From VRUE01 sp963774555 (lineage in GTDB: Bacteria; Actinomycetota; Thermoleophilia; Solirubrobacterales; 70-9), in assembly GCA_963774555.1 (NCBI GenBank), contig CAVZFL010000001.1, positions 1,488,001-1,552,000 of the forward strand: 64,000 nt of DNA, given 5' to 3'. Of this stretch, positions 1 to 8,493 are shown one piece after another (within the stretch, counting starts at the first letter, position 1; each line of letters starts with the position of its first letter). A program made the position numbers and the translations under genes. The notes under the pieces are model-generated. The model made no database searches. It was not told where the DNA came from and worked only from the letters and a program-made list of their open reading frames with translations.

Positions 1-2
1 AT

Positions 3-611
3 CGCCACGTCGAGTTGATCGCCACCCTGCTGGAGGAGCTCGACGTGCGCGACGCGACCGCGGTCGTCCACGACTGGGGCGGGCCGATTGGGCTGCGGCT
101 GGCTGTCGAGCATCCCGATCGCTTCTCCCGCCTGGTGATCATGGAGACCGGTCCCTTCACCGGCCACCAACGGATGAGCGACGCCTGGCTCAAGTTCCGC
201 GAGTTCGTCCGCGACAACGCCGACGTGCCGGTTGGGATGCTGGTGCGCGGCGGTTGCAAGGAGGACCCGGGCGACGAGGTGATCGCCGCCTACGAAGCGC
301 CCTATCCGACGCCCGAGTCCAAGGCCGGCGCCCGCGCCTTCCCGCTGATCTTGCCGACCGAGCCCGATGCGCCGGGTGCCGCCGAGGGCAAAGCCGTTGC
401 CGACGCGCTGCGCGAGGACGAGCGACCGGCGCTGGTGCTCTGGGCCGACTCCGACTTCATCCTGCCCTTCTCAGTCGGCGAAAGGGTCTCCGAGCAGCTC
501 AACTTCCCCCCGCCGCGCAAGATCGAGAACGCCTCCCACTTCCTGCAGGAGGACGCCGGCCCGGAGATCGGCCGCATCATCGCCGAGTGGCTGCAGTCGC
601 CGTCCGGCTGA
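3..611 (+). CDS. Haloalkane dehalogenase-like alpha/beta hydrolase, 5' end missing
   Basis: The reading frame is already open at base 3, so the real start lies before the window. The TTG at 15 is only the first start-like codon. About 202 codons are visible and cover the second half of an alpha/beta-hydrolase fold. The nucleophile elbow reads HDWGG, with Asp where esterases carry Ser, which is the haloalkane dehalogenase signature. A possible acid lies in LWADSDF, and the catalytic His is in ENASHFLQED near the C-terminus. Members of this family hydrolyse carbon-halogen bonds in the cytoplasm. The substrate cannot be read from sequence. Its 3' end runs into the convergent metallophosphoesterase gene. 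Confidence 0.85.
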   Translation, partial: RHVELIATLLEELDVRDATAVVHDWGGPIGLRLAVEHPDRFSRLVIMETGPFTGHQRMSDAWLKFREFVRDNADVPVGMLVRGGCKEDPGDEVIAAYEAPYPTPESKAGARAFPLILPTEPDAPGAAEGKAVADALREDERPALVLWADSDFILPFSVGERVSEQLNFPPPRKIENASHFLQEDAGPEIGRIIAEWLQSPSG

Positions 612-1696
612 CGGCGGCGCGCAGCTCCTCGCGCCTGGCGCTCGGCGAGCAGGCGCACGCGCCGCGGCGGTCCCTCGTCCTCGACCCAGGTGACGGTGCC
701 GGGCCAGTAGGGACCCGGCGGAGAGCCCGGGTGGTGGAAGGCGTCGGCGTAGACCCAGCTGCCGGTGTTGTGGAGGAGGCCGCCGCCGGGCAGGGCCCAC
801 TCGGCGTCGCTCTCTTCGGGGCCACCGCGGTGGGTGTGGCCCGTGATCGTGTGGGCGGCCTCGACTCGCAGGCGCCGGGTCATCTCGGTCGCCGCGGCGA
901 TGCCGCTGCGGGTGATCTCCTTGGCCGAGAGGTCGGTCCCGAAGTCGGAGCGCAGGGCGCGGTTGAGGGCCCAGACGCCCGCCGGGACGCCGGCTGCGAA
1001 GGCAGCTTTGACCGCGGCGGCGCGGGCGCGCCCGCCGTTGCGCCGGCCCGAAAGCGAGCGCCAGGCGCGTTCGGAGGGGCGGGTGGCACCGCGCGCCAGG
1101 CCGGCCTCGGCGAGGCCGAAGGCGAGGCCGTAGATCGGGCGCAGGACGCGCTCATAGGCGGCGGGGGAGGCGGGGTCGGGCGGCCCTCCGCCGGTCCGCA
1201 TGATCGCCGCCGCGGCGACGCACTCCAGGCGCGGCAGGCTCATGTGCAGGTCCATGTAGTGGCCGTGGGTGGCGTAGACGTCGTCGCGCAGCCAGAGGCC
1301 GGGGTAGGCGATGCCGAGCTCGGCATCGCCGAGCCAGGTGGCGATCCGGGTTGCCGCCTCGCCGGCCGGCAGGGCGCGGTGCTCGAGGCCGAGCTGGGCG
1401 CCGGCCAGCGCCACCTCCTCGAGCAACGGCTCGGCCAGGCGATGGTCGTGGTTGCCGGGGACGAGGACGATGCGCCGCCCCGCCATCGCCTCGCCGAGCT
1501 CCTCGAAGAACGGTTGCGCCGACTCCAGCACCCGGGCCAGCGGCAGTTCGCGCAGCTCGAGCACGTCGCCGAGCAGGACCAGCCGGTCGGCGGCAGCGAT
1601 CTCGTCGAGCAGGATGCGACGAATCGCCGGGTCCCGTCCCAGGTCCTCGCCGCTGGCGCCGCCCAGGTGCAGGTCGGAGACGATCGCGGTTCGCAT
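302..1696 (-). CDS. Calcineurin-like metallophosphoesterase, 3' end uncertain
   Basis: The protein starts MRTAIVSDLHLGG. Metal-binding blocks follow in family order: SDLHL (about residue 7), LLGDVLEL (about 41), VPGNHDHR (about 79) and a later GHTHRGG (about 292). This is the dinuclear metal centre of calcineurin-like phosphoesterases, and the substrate is unknown. Conserved-looking sequence ends near base 630, after RVRLLAERQA. The open frame then runs a further 310 bases antisense to the dehalogenase gene. One base of shift near 630 would instead give a tail REELRAAVSRTATAATRR and a stop at 577. I suspect a single-base assembly error, so the last ~100 codons should not be trusted. It is divergent from the hydrolase at 1797, with a hairpin between them. 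Confidence 0.85.
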   Translation of the reverse strand: MRTAIVSDLHLGGASGEDLGRDPAIRRILLDEIAAADRLVLLGDVLELRELPLARVLESAQPFFEELGEAMAGRRIVLVPGNHDHRLAEPLLEEVALAGAQLGLEHRALPAGEAATRIATWLGDAELGIAYPGLWLRDDVYATHGHYMDLHMSLPRLECVAAAAIMRTGGGPPDPASPAAYERVLRPIYGLAFGLAEAGLARGATRPSERAWRSLSGRRNGGRARAAAVKAAFAAGVPAGVWALNRALRSDFGTDLSAKEITRSGIAAATEMTRRLRVEAAHTITGHTHRGGPEESDAEWALPGGGLLHNTGSWVYADAFHHPGSPPGPYWPGTVTWVEDEGPPRRVRLLAERQARGAARRRQPDGDCSHSAMMRPISGPASSCRKWEAFSILRGGGKLSCSETLSPTEKGRMKSESAQSTSAGRSSSRSASATALPSAAPGASGSVGKISGKARAPALDSGVG

Positions 1697-1710
1697 CCCC
1701 GCAACCTAGC

Positions 1711-1755
1711 GGTGCAACGCTTTGTCCCCCTGTCGGGTGAACAACGCGTTGCACC
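1711..1755. repeat. Palindromic element, family A, copy 1
   Basis: Arms GGTGCAACGC (1711-1720) and GCGTTGCACC (1746-1755) are perfectly complementary. After one mismatch the pairing continues with TTGT/ACAA. The loop is a C-rich CCCCCTGTCGGGTGA. It sits in the divergent gap between the metallophosphoesterase and hydrolase starts. Three other elements with the same loop style are at 39700, 39982 and 43709. Confidence 0.75.
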
Positions 1756-1796
1756 CAGGTGTTTGGCTGCTCAGCCAGTGTGGCTAGACTTCCCGG

Positions 1797-2708
1797 ATGG
1801 CCGAGCTGAGCGAAGAGCGCCTCGCCCCTGTCAATGGCATCGAGATCGCCTACCAGGAGGTGGGGGACCCCGACGGCGAGCCGCTGCTGCTGGTGATGGG
1901 CCTGGCGACCCAGATGATCGCCTGGGACGAGGAGTTCTGCTCGCTGCTGGCCGAGCGCGGCTTCCGCGTGATCCGCTTCGACAACCGCGACGTCGGCCAC
2001 TCGACCAAGCTCGACGGCGCCAGAGTGCCGGGGCGTCTCGACCTTTTTCTCGGTCGCAACCCCGCATACCTGCTCTCCGATATGGCGGCGGACGCCGTCG
2101 GCCTGATCGACCACCTTGGGATCGAGTCGGCACACGTGGTGGGCGTCTCGATGGGCGGGATGATCGGCCAGACGCTGGCGATCGAGCACCCGGACCGGAT
2201 TCGCTCGCTGGTCTCGATGCACTCGACGACCGGCAGCCGGCGGGTCGGCCAGCCGACCCTGAAGGTCTTCGCCCACATGCTGTCCGACGCGCCGCGCGAT
2301 CGCGATGCCTTCATCGAGCGGATCAGGCGGACCTACGAGTTGATTGGCTCCCCGGCATACCCGACTGACCAGGAGCGCCTGCGCCGTGTCGCCGAAGCCT
2401 CCTGGGAGCGTGGGCACAACCCCCGCGGCGTGCTGCGCCAGCTGCACGCGATCGGCGCCTCGGGCGACCGCACCGCGGCACTGCGCGGGCTCGACCTGCC
2501 GGCGACCGTGATCCACGGTACTCGCGACACCCTGGTCCGCCCCAGCGGCGGCCGTGCCACCGCTCGCGCCATCCCCAACGCCCGCCTCCGCATCGTCGAG
2601 GGCCTGGGCCACGACCTCCCCCGCGAGCTCTGGCCCCTCTTCGCCGACGAGATCTCCGACACGGCCTCGCGGGCGGGCCGGCGAGTGCCGGCCGGGCAGC
2701 CCGCCTGA
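1797..2708 (+). CDS. Alpha/beta hydrolase (serine type)
   Basis: A 303-residue cytoplasmic protein of normal length for a single-domain alpha/beta hydrolase. The oxyanion region is LLLVMGLATQ (about residue 31). The nucleophile elbow is GVSMGGM (about 117), giving Ser as nucleophile. VIHGTRDTLVRP (about 239) supplies the acid, and GLGHDLP (about 265) the catalytic His. The segment RFDNRDVGHS resembles enzymes of the RdmC/methyl-ester hydrolase group, but the substrate is not determined. The ATG at 1797 is about 40 bases after the family A hairpin. Nothing in the neighbours points to a pathway. Confidence 0.85.
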   Translation: MAELSEERLAPVNGIEIAYQEVGDPDGEPLLLVMGLATQMIAWDEEFCSLLAERGFRVIRFDNRDVGHSTKLDGARVPGRLDLFLGRNPAYLLSDMAADAVGLIDHLGIESAHVVGVSMGGMIGQTLAIEHPDRIRSLVSMHSTTGSRRVGQPTLKVFAHMLSDAPRDRDAFIERIRRTYELIGSPAYPTDQERLRRVAEASWERGHNPRGVLRQLHAIGASGDRTAALRGLDLPATVIHGTRDTLVRPSGGRATARAIPNARLRIVEGLGHDLPRELWPLFADEISDTASRAGRRVPAGQPA

Positions 2709-2711
2709 GCC

Positions 2712-3488
2712 TCAGCGCTTCGGCCCGACGAACTCATCCAGCTTCGCCACGTCGGCCTTGCGCGAGACGTAGATCGCCACGGCGGCGGTCTCTGACTTCG
2801 GGAAGGCCGCGGTCCAGCGCAGCCCGAGGCAGTCACAGGCAGAGCAGAAGATGCTGGTCACATCCGTCGAGACGTTGGAGAAGACGTAGCGCGGCTGTCG
2901 CCACCCACCGCGGCCCGTATTGACGAACCGGCAGCCGTCTGACTGGATCATCCCCTTGAGCAGCCGATCCGGCCAGGTTTCCGCCAGCTCCTGTTGCCAG
3001 CGCGCAAGGTAGATCGGCCGAGTGTGCTTCATCCCCGGCCCGTGCTGGGGGAAGAGACACGGCCAAGACTTCGAGTAGGCGTTGACCTCGTAGCAATTAC
3101 AGCGCCGCAGTTGTCGACCCACGCGATTTCGCGGAGCCACGGCCTTGATCGCGGCCGCGCATTCCCTCACGATCCCCGGATACTTCATGTCGAGCGTGAT
3201 CCGCAGCCGATGGACCCCGCGCGGATGTGTCGAGATTGACCCATCGCCTAGGTAGAGGCCGAGCAGGTAGACGTAGTCAGCGGGCAGATCCGCAACGTTG
3301 TGGTCGTTGCCGCCACATTTCTCACAGACGCCTGGCCCGCCGGGCGTCGCACAGGAATGGGGGAGATTTCCATTCGCCCATTCCCGAATCGTTGGCCGCG
3401 ATACGCCGGTTCGGCGAGAGATCTCGCAGTTATTCAGCCCCTCGTCCCGCAGCCTCAGGGCGGCCTCAACGGTCGCCTTAGGGTGCAT
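2712..3488 (-). CDS. LAGLIDADG-type protein with N-terminal helix-turn-helix
   Basis: A 258-residue protein. Residues about 1-40 look like a helix-turn-helix (GLNNCEISRRTGVSRPTIREW). They are followed by a Cys-rich patch with CEKCGG that could bind zinc. Two dodecapeptide-like blocks, YLLGLYLGDGSIS (about 73) and LLKGMIQSDGCRF (about 179), match the paired helices of LAGLIDADG homing endonucleases and of proteins derived from them. The ATG is 7 bases past the 3' end of tRNA-Leu on the same strand, so it is probably co-transcribed with the tRNA. Whether it still cleaves DNA or acts as a regulator cannot be told. The stop is 4 bases from the hydrolase stop. Confidence 0.75.
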   Translation of the reverse strand: MHPKATVEAALRLRDEGLNNCEISRRTGVSRPTIREWANGNLPHSCATPGGPGVCEKCGGNDHNVADLPADYVYLLGLYLGDGSISTHPRGVHRLRITLDMKYPGIVRECAAAIKAVAPRNRVGRQLRRCNCYEVNAYSKSWPCLFPQHGPGMKHTRPIYLARWQQELAETWPDRLLKGMIQSDGCRFVNTGRGGWRQPRYVFSNVSTDVTSIFCSACDCLGLRWTAAFPKSETAAVAIYVSRKADVAKLDEFVGPKR

Positions 3489-3495
3489 GGGAAAA

Positions 3496-3579
3496 TGCGG
3501 GCGGAGGGAATCGAACCCACACGCGCTTTCGCGCCACCGGTTCTGAGCCGATGCTGTCTACCAGTTCCAGCACGCCCGC
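3496..3579 (-). tRNA. tRNA-Leu (CAG)
   Basis: Read on the minus strand, acceptor GCGGGCG pairs with CGCCCGC, followed by discriminator A. The anticodon arm is ATCGG-CTCAGAA-CCGGT, giving anticodon CAG. A long variable arm closes around CGCGAAAGCG, and the T arm contains GTTCGATTC. The 84-nt length and class II shape fit leucine. CCA is not encoded. Confidence 0.95.
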
Positions 3580-3718
3580 TAGGGGCGTCCAATCTATCGA
3601 TCTTGCCGAATCGAGCGACCCTTCCGCCTATCGAACACATGTTCGTAAACCTAGCCCTCTGGTCGGACGCAACCCGAAAAGAGCGCGACCCTCGGTCCCG
3701 CTAGAATGCCCCTTCCTC

Positions 3719-3791
3719 GCCGCTATCGTCTAGGGGACTAGGACGCCGGATTCTCAGTCCGGAAACCGGGGTTCGAATCCCCGTAGCGGTA
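3719..3791 (+). tRNA. tRNA-Glu (CTC)
   Basis: Acceptor GCCGCTA pairs with TAGCGGT (the first pair is a G-T wobble). The anticodon arm is CCGGA-TTCTCAG-TCCGG, with anticodon CTC, which reads GAG. The T arm is CGGGG-TTCGAAT-CCCCG and the discriminator is A. Length is 73 nt. Part of this gene, 3750-3771, recurs exactly at 11071-11092. Confidence 0.95.
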
Positions 3792-3835
3792 TGGCTCTAG
3801 CAAGCCAATCTCATCCGTGAGAGGGCCATTTTTTT
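3791..3835 (+). terminator. Intrinsic terminator after tRNA-Glu
   Basis: ATGGCTCT (3791-3798) pairs imperfectly with AGAGGGCCAT (3820-3829), followed by a run of seven T (3829-3835). This is a classical hairpin plus T-run directly after the tRNA. Confidence 0.75.
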
Positions 3836-4114
3836 GTTTGGCGGTAACGCTCACGGCAACAGGCGTCAGGCGCGGTGCGAGGTAGGTAGCGCTCGGGCGA
3901 CTCGAAGAGACGCCTTTGCTGTTACCGCCGTGTTGCCGTGGCGCTGTGAATTCTGTTGCCGCCATCGGTAAAGGCATCGTAGCGCTCCGGACCTGGAGCG
4001 ACGTGGCGTTGGCGCCTGTCGTCCAGGCGAGATCCTCAGCCTTTCCCAGCCTCGACCGCTGCCCGCTGCACACTCTTATGTTGTTCTTCATTTCGCCCGC
4101 CATCCTCAGGGGCA
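3836..4114. other. Non-coding stretch between tRNA-Glu terminator and response regulator
   Basis: I see no credible gene here. Open frames on either strand lack coding periodicity and only shadow the tRNA or the regulator. The T-rich segment just upstream of 4115 probably holds the promoter of the two-component operon, but no clear -35/-10 pair stands out. Confidence 0.5.
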
Positions 4115-4798
4115 ATGGACGTGATCGTGGTCGACGACGAGTACCCGCTGCGGGCGGCGCTGCGGCGAGCGCTGGCACTCGAGGGCTACGGCGTCACCGA
4201 GGCGGCCAGCGGCGAGGAGGCGATCGAGCTGCTGCGCGACCGCAGCTGGGACGCGATGATCCTCGACGTCCTGATGCCGGGCCTGGATGGCCTGGAGGTC
4301 TGCGAACGGCTGCGGGCGGCGGGCGAGCGGATACCGATCCTGATGCTGACCGCGCGCGAGACGGTCGCCGACCGGGTGCGGGGCCTCGAGGCCGGCGCCG
4401 ACGACTACCTCGTCAAGCCCTTCGCCCTGGAGGAGCTGCTGGCGCGGCTGCGAGCGCTCTTGCGCCGCAGTTCTTCCAGCGATGAGGATGAGGAGACGCT
4501 GCGCTACGAAGGGCTCGCCCTCGACCCGGTGCGCTACGAGGTCCGTGTCGGCGATCGCGAGCTGGAGCTGACCCGCACCGAGTTCTCGTTGCTGCACCTG
4601 CTGATGCGCCACCAAGGCAAGGTGCTCTCGCGGACGACGATCAACGAGCAGGTCTGGGGCTATGACTTCGGCCCCGACTCAAATTCCCTCGGCGTCTACG
4701 TCGGCTACCTGCGGCGCAAGCTGGAGGAAGGCGGTGAGCCGCGACTGATCCAGACCGTTCGTGGTGTCGGCTACGTGCTGCGCCGCCCGCGCTCATGA
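4115..4798 (+). CDS. OmpR-family response regulator
   Basis: A 227-residue two-domain regulator. The receiver domain (about 1-115) shows the acidic pair DDE near residue 7, the phospho-acceptor Asp in ILDVLMPGLDG (about 50), Thr in MLTARE and Lys in YLVKPF. The winged-helix DNA-binding domain (about 130-225) has the usual LTRTEFSLLHLL and TVRGVGYVL blocks. The stop overlaps the kinase start as ATGA, so the two are translationally coupled. It is similar in kind to MprA. The operon position before MacA/MacB-like genes suggests, but does not prove, control of that exporter. Confidence 0.92.
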   Translation: MDVIVVDDEYPLRAALRRALALEGYGVTEAASGEEAIELLRDRSWDAMILDVLMPGLDGLEVCERLRAAGERIPILMLTARETVADRVRGLEAGADDYLVKPFALEELLARLRALLRRSSSSDEDEETLRYEGLALDPVRYEVRVGDRELELTRTEFSLLHLLMRHQGKVLSRTTINEQVWGYDFGPDSNSLGVYVGYLRRKLEEGGEPRLIQTVRGVGYVLRRPRS

Positions 4799-6180
4799 CG
4801 ATCCGCCGCCGCCTCGCGGTCGCCGCGGCCGTCGCCGTCGCGATCGCCGTCCTCGCCGCGTCCTTCGCCGCCTATCTCGCTGTGCGCTCGCAGCTGCGGG
4901 GGGAGGTGGACTCGGCCCTGCACGAACGGGCGGACGGCATCCAGCTCTTCTCCCAGTCCGGCGAGGGACCGCCGCCGAGTCCGCCCAAAGATCTGCGCCT
5001 GCCGAAACCGCCGCAGGCGCGCTTCGGCGGCGCCACCGGGCTCGTCCAGATCATCGGGCCGACGGGTGCGGTGCGGGAGCTGCCCTCCCAGGACACGATC
5101 AGGGTGCCGCTGACCGTGGGGGCGAGGGAAGTGGCGCGGGGCGAAAGAGGGGCGCTGCTGCAAGACCAGACGGTCGCCGGGGACCACCTGCGCGTGCTCA
5201 CCGAGCCTCTCGGCGGCGGCGGAGCCGTGCAGGTCGCCCGGCCGCTGGACGAAGTCGACAGCGTCCTGCGCGAGCTACTGCTGATCCTTGCCATCGTCGC
5301 GGCGGGCGGGATCGGCCTCGCGGCCGTGCTCGGGGCGCTCGTCTCACGCGCCTCGCTGGCGCCCGTCACCCGCTTCACCGACGAGACGGAGTCGATTGCG
5401 GGCGGCGCCGACCTCACTCGTCGCCTGCCCGACGACGGCAAGAACGACGAGCTCGGCCGCCTCGCCCGCTCCTACAACGCCACCCTCGACGCCCTGCAGC
5501 GCTCCTCCGACGCGCAGCGCCAGATGGTCTCCGACGCCTCGCATGAGCTGCGCACCCCGCTGGCCAGCCTCAAGGCCAACCTGGAGCTGCTGCTGCGTGG
5601 CGAGGACAGGCTCTCCGACCGCGACCGTGCCGAGCTGGAGCGGGACCTGGTCGAGCAGATAGACGACGTCACCCGCCTCGTTGACGACGTGGTCGAGTTG
5701 GCGCGGCGCGGCGAGCCCGAGCAGCTGCTGGACGACGTCGATCTCGAAGCGATCGTCGCCGCCGAGATCGAGCGGGCGCGGCGCCACGCGCCGGGACTCA
5801 GCTTCGAGGCGAGCCTCTCGCCCTGCACGGTGCGAGGGGTGCCCGAGCGGATCGCCCGTGCCGTTCACAACCTGCTCGACAACGCGGCGAAGTGGAGCCC
5901 GGAAGGCGGCGCCGTCGAGGTGCGCCTCGCCGACGGCGCTCTCAGCGTCCGTGACCACGGCCCGGGCTTCCGCGAAGAGGACCTGCCCTTCGTCTTCGAC
6001 CGCTTCTATCGCGCCGCCGACGCGCGCAGCCGCCCGGGCTCGGGGCTAGGGCTGGCGATCGTGCGCCAGACGGCGGAGGCTCACGGCGCCGAGGTCGAGG
6101 CCGCGAGCGCGCCGGGCGGAGGGGCGGTGCTGACGCTCCGCTTCCCGGCCGAGCCGGCCGCGCCCACGCCTGGCGACTGA
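4795..6180 (+). CDS. Membrane sensor histidine kinase
   Basis: A 461-residue kinase. A first transmembrane helix (about 8-28) and a second (about 160-185) enclose an extracytoplasmic sensor domain. A HAMP linker follows, then the dimerisation and phospho-acceptor box SDASHELRTPL (His about 250). The N box is HNLLDNAAKWS, the G1 box VRDHGPGF and the G2 box PGSGLGLAIV. It is the partner of the preceding regulator, with an overlapping start. The sensor half uses clearly more GAA than the cytoplasmic half. It resembles MprB/PhoR-type kinases, and the stimulus is unknown. Confidence 0.92.
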   Translation: MTIRRRLAVAAAVAVAIAVLAASFAAYLAVRSQLRGEVDSALHERADGIQLFSQSGEGPPPSPPKDLRLPKPPQARFGGATGLVQIIGPTGAVRELPSQDTIRVPLTVGAREVARGERGALLQDQTVAGDHLRVLTEPLGGGGAVQVARPLDEVDSVLRELLLILAIVAAGGIGLAAVLGALVSRASLAPVTRFTDETESIAGGADLTRRLPDDGKNDELGRLARSYNATLDALQRSSDAQRQMVSDASHELRTPLASLKANLELLLRGEDRLSDRDRAELERDLVEQIDDVTRLVDDVVELARRGEPEQLLDDVDLEAIVAAEIERARRHAPGLSFEASLSPCTVRGVPERIARAVHNLLDNAAKWSPEGGAVEVRLADGALSVRDHGPGFREEDLPFVFDRFYRAADARSRPGSGLGLAIVRQTAEAHGAEVEAASAPGGGAVLTLRFPAEPAAPTPGD

Positions 6181-6235
6181 TTTCTTACGCACTTCTTTAC
6201 CGCCTCTGCGGTGGCGCTAAGGAAGCCTCTCTTAG

Positions 6236-7750
6236 ATGCCGCCGATGCGACGACGCGGCTGGCATAACTGGGCACTGGGACTTCTCTGCCTCCTCGTGAT
6301 CGCCCTGGCGATCACCTCGATCGGCTCCTCCTCCGCCGGCTCAACGGCCGAGCAGCGGACCGCGACCGCCGAGCGGGGCGTCGTGCAGTCGACCGTCTCG
6401 GGCAACGGCAGCCTCGAAGCCGCCCAGCAGGTCGAACTCAACTTCGGCAGCTCGGGCGAAGTCACCGAGATCGACGTCGAAGCGGGCCAGAAGGTGAGCA
6501 AGGGCAACGTCCTGGCGCGGATCGACTCCAGCTCCGCCCGCGTTTCGCTGGCCTCCGCCGAAGCGCAGCTCTCCGAAGCCGAAGAAACCCTCGAAGCGGC
6601 GAACGAAGGCGAAGAAGTCTCCACCGCCTACGACGGCGGCGCGACCACGGTCCTCGCCAGTTACGAAGTGAGCTCCGCCACCACGACGGAAGAAAAGGAA
6701 ACCGGCACGACGAAACCGGCCAAGCCGGAAGAAGAAAAAGGCCAATCGAACCAGGGGCCGGGCGCCAAGGGCGAACAGGAACCGACGAGCAAGGAACCCG
6801 AAAGCGGTGGGCAGGAAGAAGCGTCGAGCGCGGCGCCGAGCGAACCAAGCGGCGAAGCGGCGCCGAGCGAAGCGGAATCCAGCTCGCCGGCAGGCGCGAC
6901 CGTCAGCGTCGCCACCGCGGAAGCGAAGCTGCGCCAGGCGCGCCTCAGCGTCAAGAGCGCCCGCCAGGAAGTCCGCGAAACCGCGCTGCGGGCTCCGATC
7001 TCGGGCACGATCGCTTCCGTCTCGGGCTCGGTCGGAGAAACCGTCAGCGGAGAAGGCTCCGCGGGCGGGGGCGGCTCGGGCGCCGAATCCACAAGCGGTG
7101 GCGGTGGCGGCCTCGGAGGCCTCGGCGCCACCAGCTCGTCGAGCAGCTCCAGTAGCTCGGACTCCTCCTCGGCGTTCATCGTGCTCAGCCAGCTGGGTCG
7201 GCTGAAGATGGAGGTCTCCTTCAGCGAGTCCGACATCGGCAAGGTCAAGGTCGGCCAGCCGGCGACCGTCTCGGTCAGCTCGATGGAAGGGACCGAACTC
7301 GCCGGCCGGGTGACGAAGGTCGACGTTCTGCCGAGCGAAGGCTCCAGCAGCGGCGTCGTGGAATACCCGGCGACGATCACCGTCACGCAGAGCGCCAAGG
7401 GCGTACGGGCGGGGATGTCGGCGAGCGCCGAAGTCGTCGTCGAACAGGTGCAGGGCGCGGTCAGCGTCAGCAGCGAAGCGATCACCTCCGGGCCAGGCGG
7501 CGGCAGCGTGACCGTGCTCGAAGACGGCGTGGAAGTCGAACGCAGCGTCACCACCGGGCTCAAAGGCGATGAAACGACGCAGGTCCTCAGCGGCCTCAAG
7601 GCGGGCGAGACGGTGGCGCTGCCCGAAATCACGGCCGCCGCCGGGGGTGCAGGCGCACCGAGCGGCGAAGGCGGCGGTTTCCCCGGCGGCGGCTCCCTTC
7701 CGAGCTTCGGCAGCGGCGGGCCGCCCGCCGGCTTCCCGGGGGCGCCCTGA
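6236..7750 (+). CDS. MacA-like periplasmic adaptor (HlyD/RND membrane-fusion type)
   Basis: A 504-residue protein. It has an N-terminal membrane anchor (about 11-30), then a first lipoyl/barrel half (VVQSTVSGNGSLEAAQQVEL to VSKGNVLARIDSSSA). A long low-complexity Glu/Ser/Pro-rich insert (about 125-225) stands where a helical hairpin is expected. The second lipoyl half is LRAPISGTIASVSGSVGE, followed by a Ser/Gly-rich loop, beta-barrel and membrane-proximal domains. Stop and next start touch (TGATGG), so it forms an operon with the ATPase and permease. In a one-membrane actinobacterium it would act outside the cytoplasmic membrane. Glu is written almost entirely as GAA outside the first ~40 codons. 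Confidence 0.85.
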   Translation: MPPMRRRGWHNWALGLLCLLVIALAITSIGSSSAGSTAEQRTATAERGVVQSTVSGNGSLEAAQQVELNFGSSGEVTEIDVEAGQKVSKGNVLARIDSSSARVSLASAEAQLSEAEETLEAANEGEEVSTAYDGGATTVLASYEVSSATTTEEKETGTTKPAKPEEEKGQSNQGPGAKGEQEPTSKEPESGGQEEASSAAPSEPSGEAAPSEAESSSPAGATVSVATAEAKLRQARLSVKSARQEVRETALRAPISGTIASVSGSVGETVSGEGSAGGGGSGAESTSGGGGGLGGLGATSSSSSSSSSDSSSAFIVLSQLGRLKMEVSFSESDIGKVKVGQPATVSVSSMEGTELAGRVTKVDVLPSEGSSSGVVEYPATITVTQSAKGVRAGMSASAEVVVEQVQGAVSVSSEAITSGPGGGSVTVLEDGVEVERSVTTGLKGDETTQVLSGLKAGETVALPEITAAAGGAGAPSGEGGGFPGGGSLPSFGSGGPPAGFPGAP

Positions 7751-8493
7751 TGGACAGCCGCCGCCACCCCGTCATCCGGGTCGAGGGGATGACCCGCACC
7801 TACGTGATCGGCGAGATGCGCGTCCACGCCTTGCGTGGCGTCTCGCTGCGGATCGAGCGCGGCGAGTACGTGGCGATCATGGGGCCGTCGGGCAGCGGCA
7901 AGTCGACGCTGATGAACATGCTCGGCTGCCTCGACGCCCCCAGCGAGGGCCGCTACCTGCTCGACGGCACCGATGTCCGCGCCCACAGCGAGGACGAGCT
8001 CGCTGACCTGCGCAACCGCAAGATCGGCTTCGTCTTCCAGGGCTTCAACCTCGTCACCAAGGTCTCGGCGCTGGCGAACGTCGAACTGCCGCTCGCCTAC
8101 GCCGGGCTGCCCCGCGGTGAGCGGCGGCGGCGGGCGCTCTGGGCGCTGGAGCGGGTCGGGATGGCCGACCGCGTCGACCACAGCTCGGCCGAGCTCTCCG
8201 GCGGCCAGCAGCAGCGGGTCGCGATCGCGCGGGCGATCGTCACAAACCCGGAGCTGATCCTCGCCGACGAGCCGACCGGCAACCTCGACTCGCGCTCGAC
8301 CGCGGAGGTGCTGGCGGTGTTCGAGCAGCTGAACCGCCACGGCCACACGGTCGTGATGATCACCCACGAGGACGAGGTCGCCGCGCACGCGGACCGCTTG
8401 GTCCGGCTCGCTGACGGTCTCGTCGTCTCCGATCTGCCCGTCCGCGACGATGAGGTTACCCGCCACGCACCGCTCCTGGCGAGGAGCGCCTGA
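7750..8493 (+). CDS. MacB/LolD-type ABC transporter ATPase
   Basis: A 247-residue nucleotide-binding subunit. Walker A is GPSGSGKST (about 40), the Q-loop is VFQGFNL, the signature LSGGQQQRVAIARAI and Walker B LILADEPTGNLD. The switch His is in VMITHEDE. Sequence and neighbours place it in the MacB/LolCDE/FtsE-type group that works with one FtsX-like permease. The start overlaps the adaptor stop and its stop overlaps the permease start. I count 17 GAG to 1 GAA, in contrast to its exported partners. Confidence 0.93.
   Translation: MDSRRHPVIRVEGMTRTYVIGEMRVHALRGVSLRIERGEYVAIMGPSGSGKSTLMNMLGCLDAPSEGRYLLDGTDVRAHSEDELADLRNRKIGFVFQGFNLVTKVSALANVELPLAYAGLPRGERRRRALWALERVGMADRVDHSSAELSGGQQQRVAIARAIVTNPELILADEPTGNLDSRSTAEVLAVFEQLNRHGHTVVMITHEDEVAAHADRLVRLADGLVVSDLPVRDDEVTRHAPLLARSA

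Noticed and set aside
254..2368. 704-codon plus-strand frame spanning three genes
   Set aside because: It crosses the dehalogenase, metallophosphoesterase and hydrolase in the wrong frame or strand and is only possible because stops are rare at this GC content.
3738..4178. Minus-strand open frame running through tRNA-Glu and into the response regulator
   Set aside because: Its C-terminus is merely the antisense of the tRNA (a common false gene) and it has no coding periodicity or homologous-looking sequence.
6661..8466. 601-codon minus-strand open frame opposite the MacA/MacB-like genes
   Set aside because: A GC-rich shadow frame. The plus-strand genes have full family motifs, while this frame shows only low-complexity Ser/Pro/Thr sequence.
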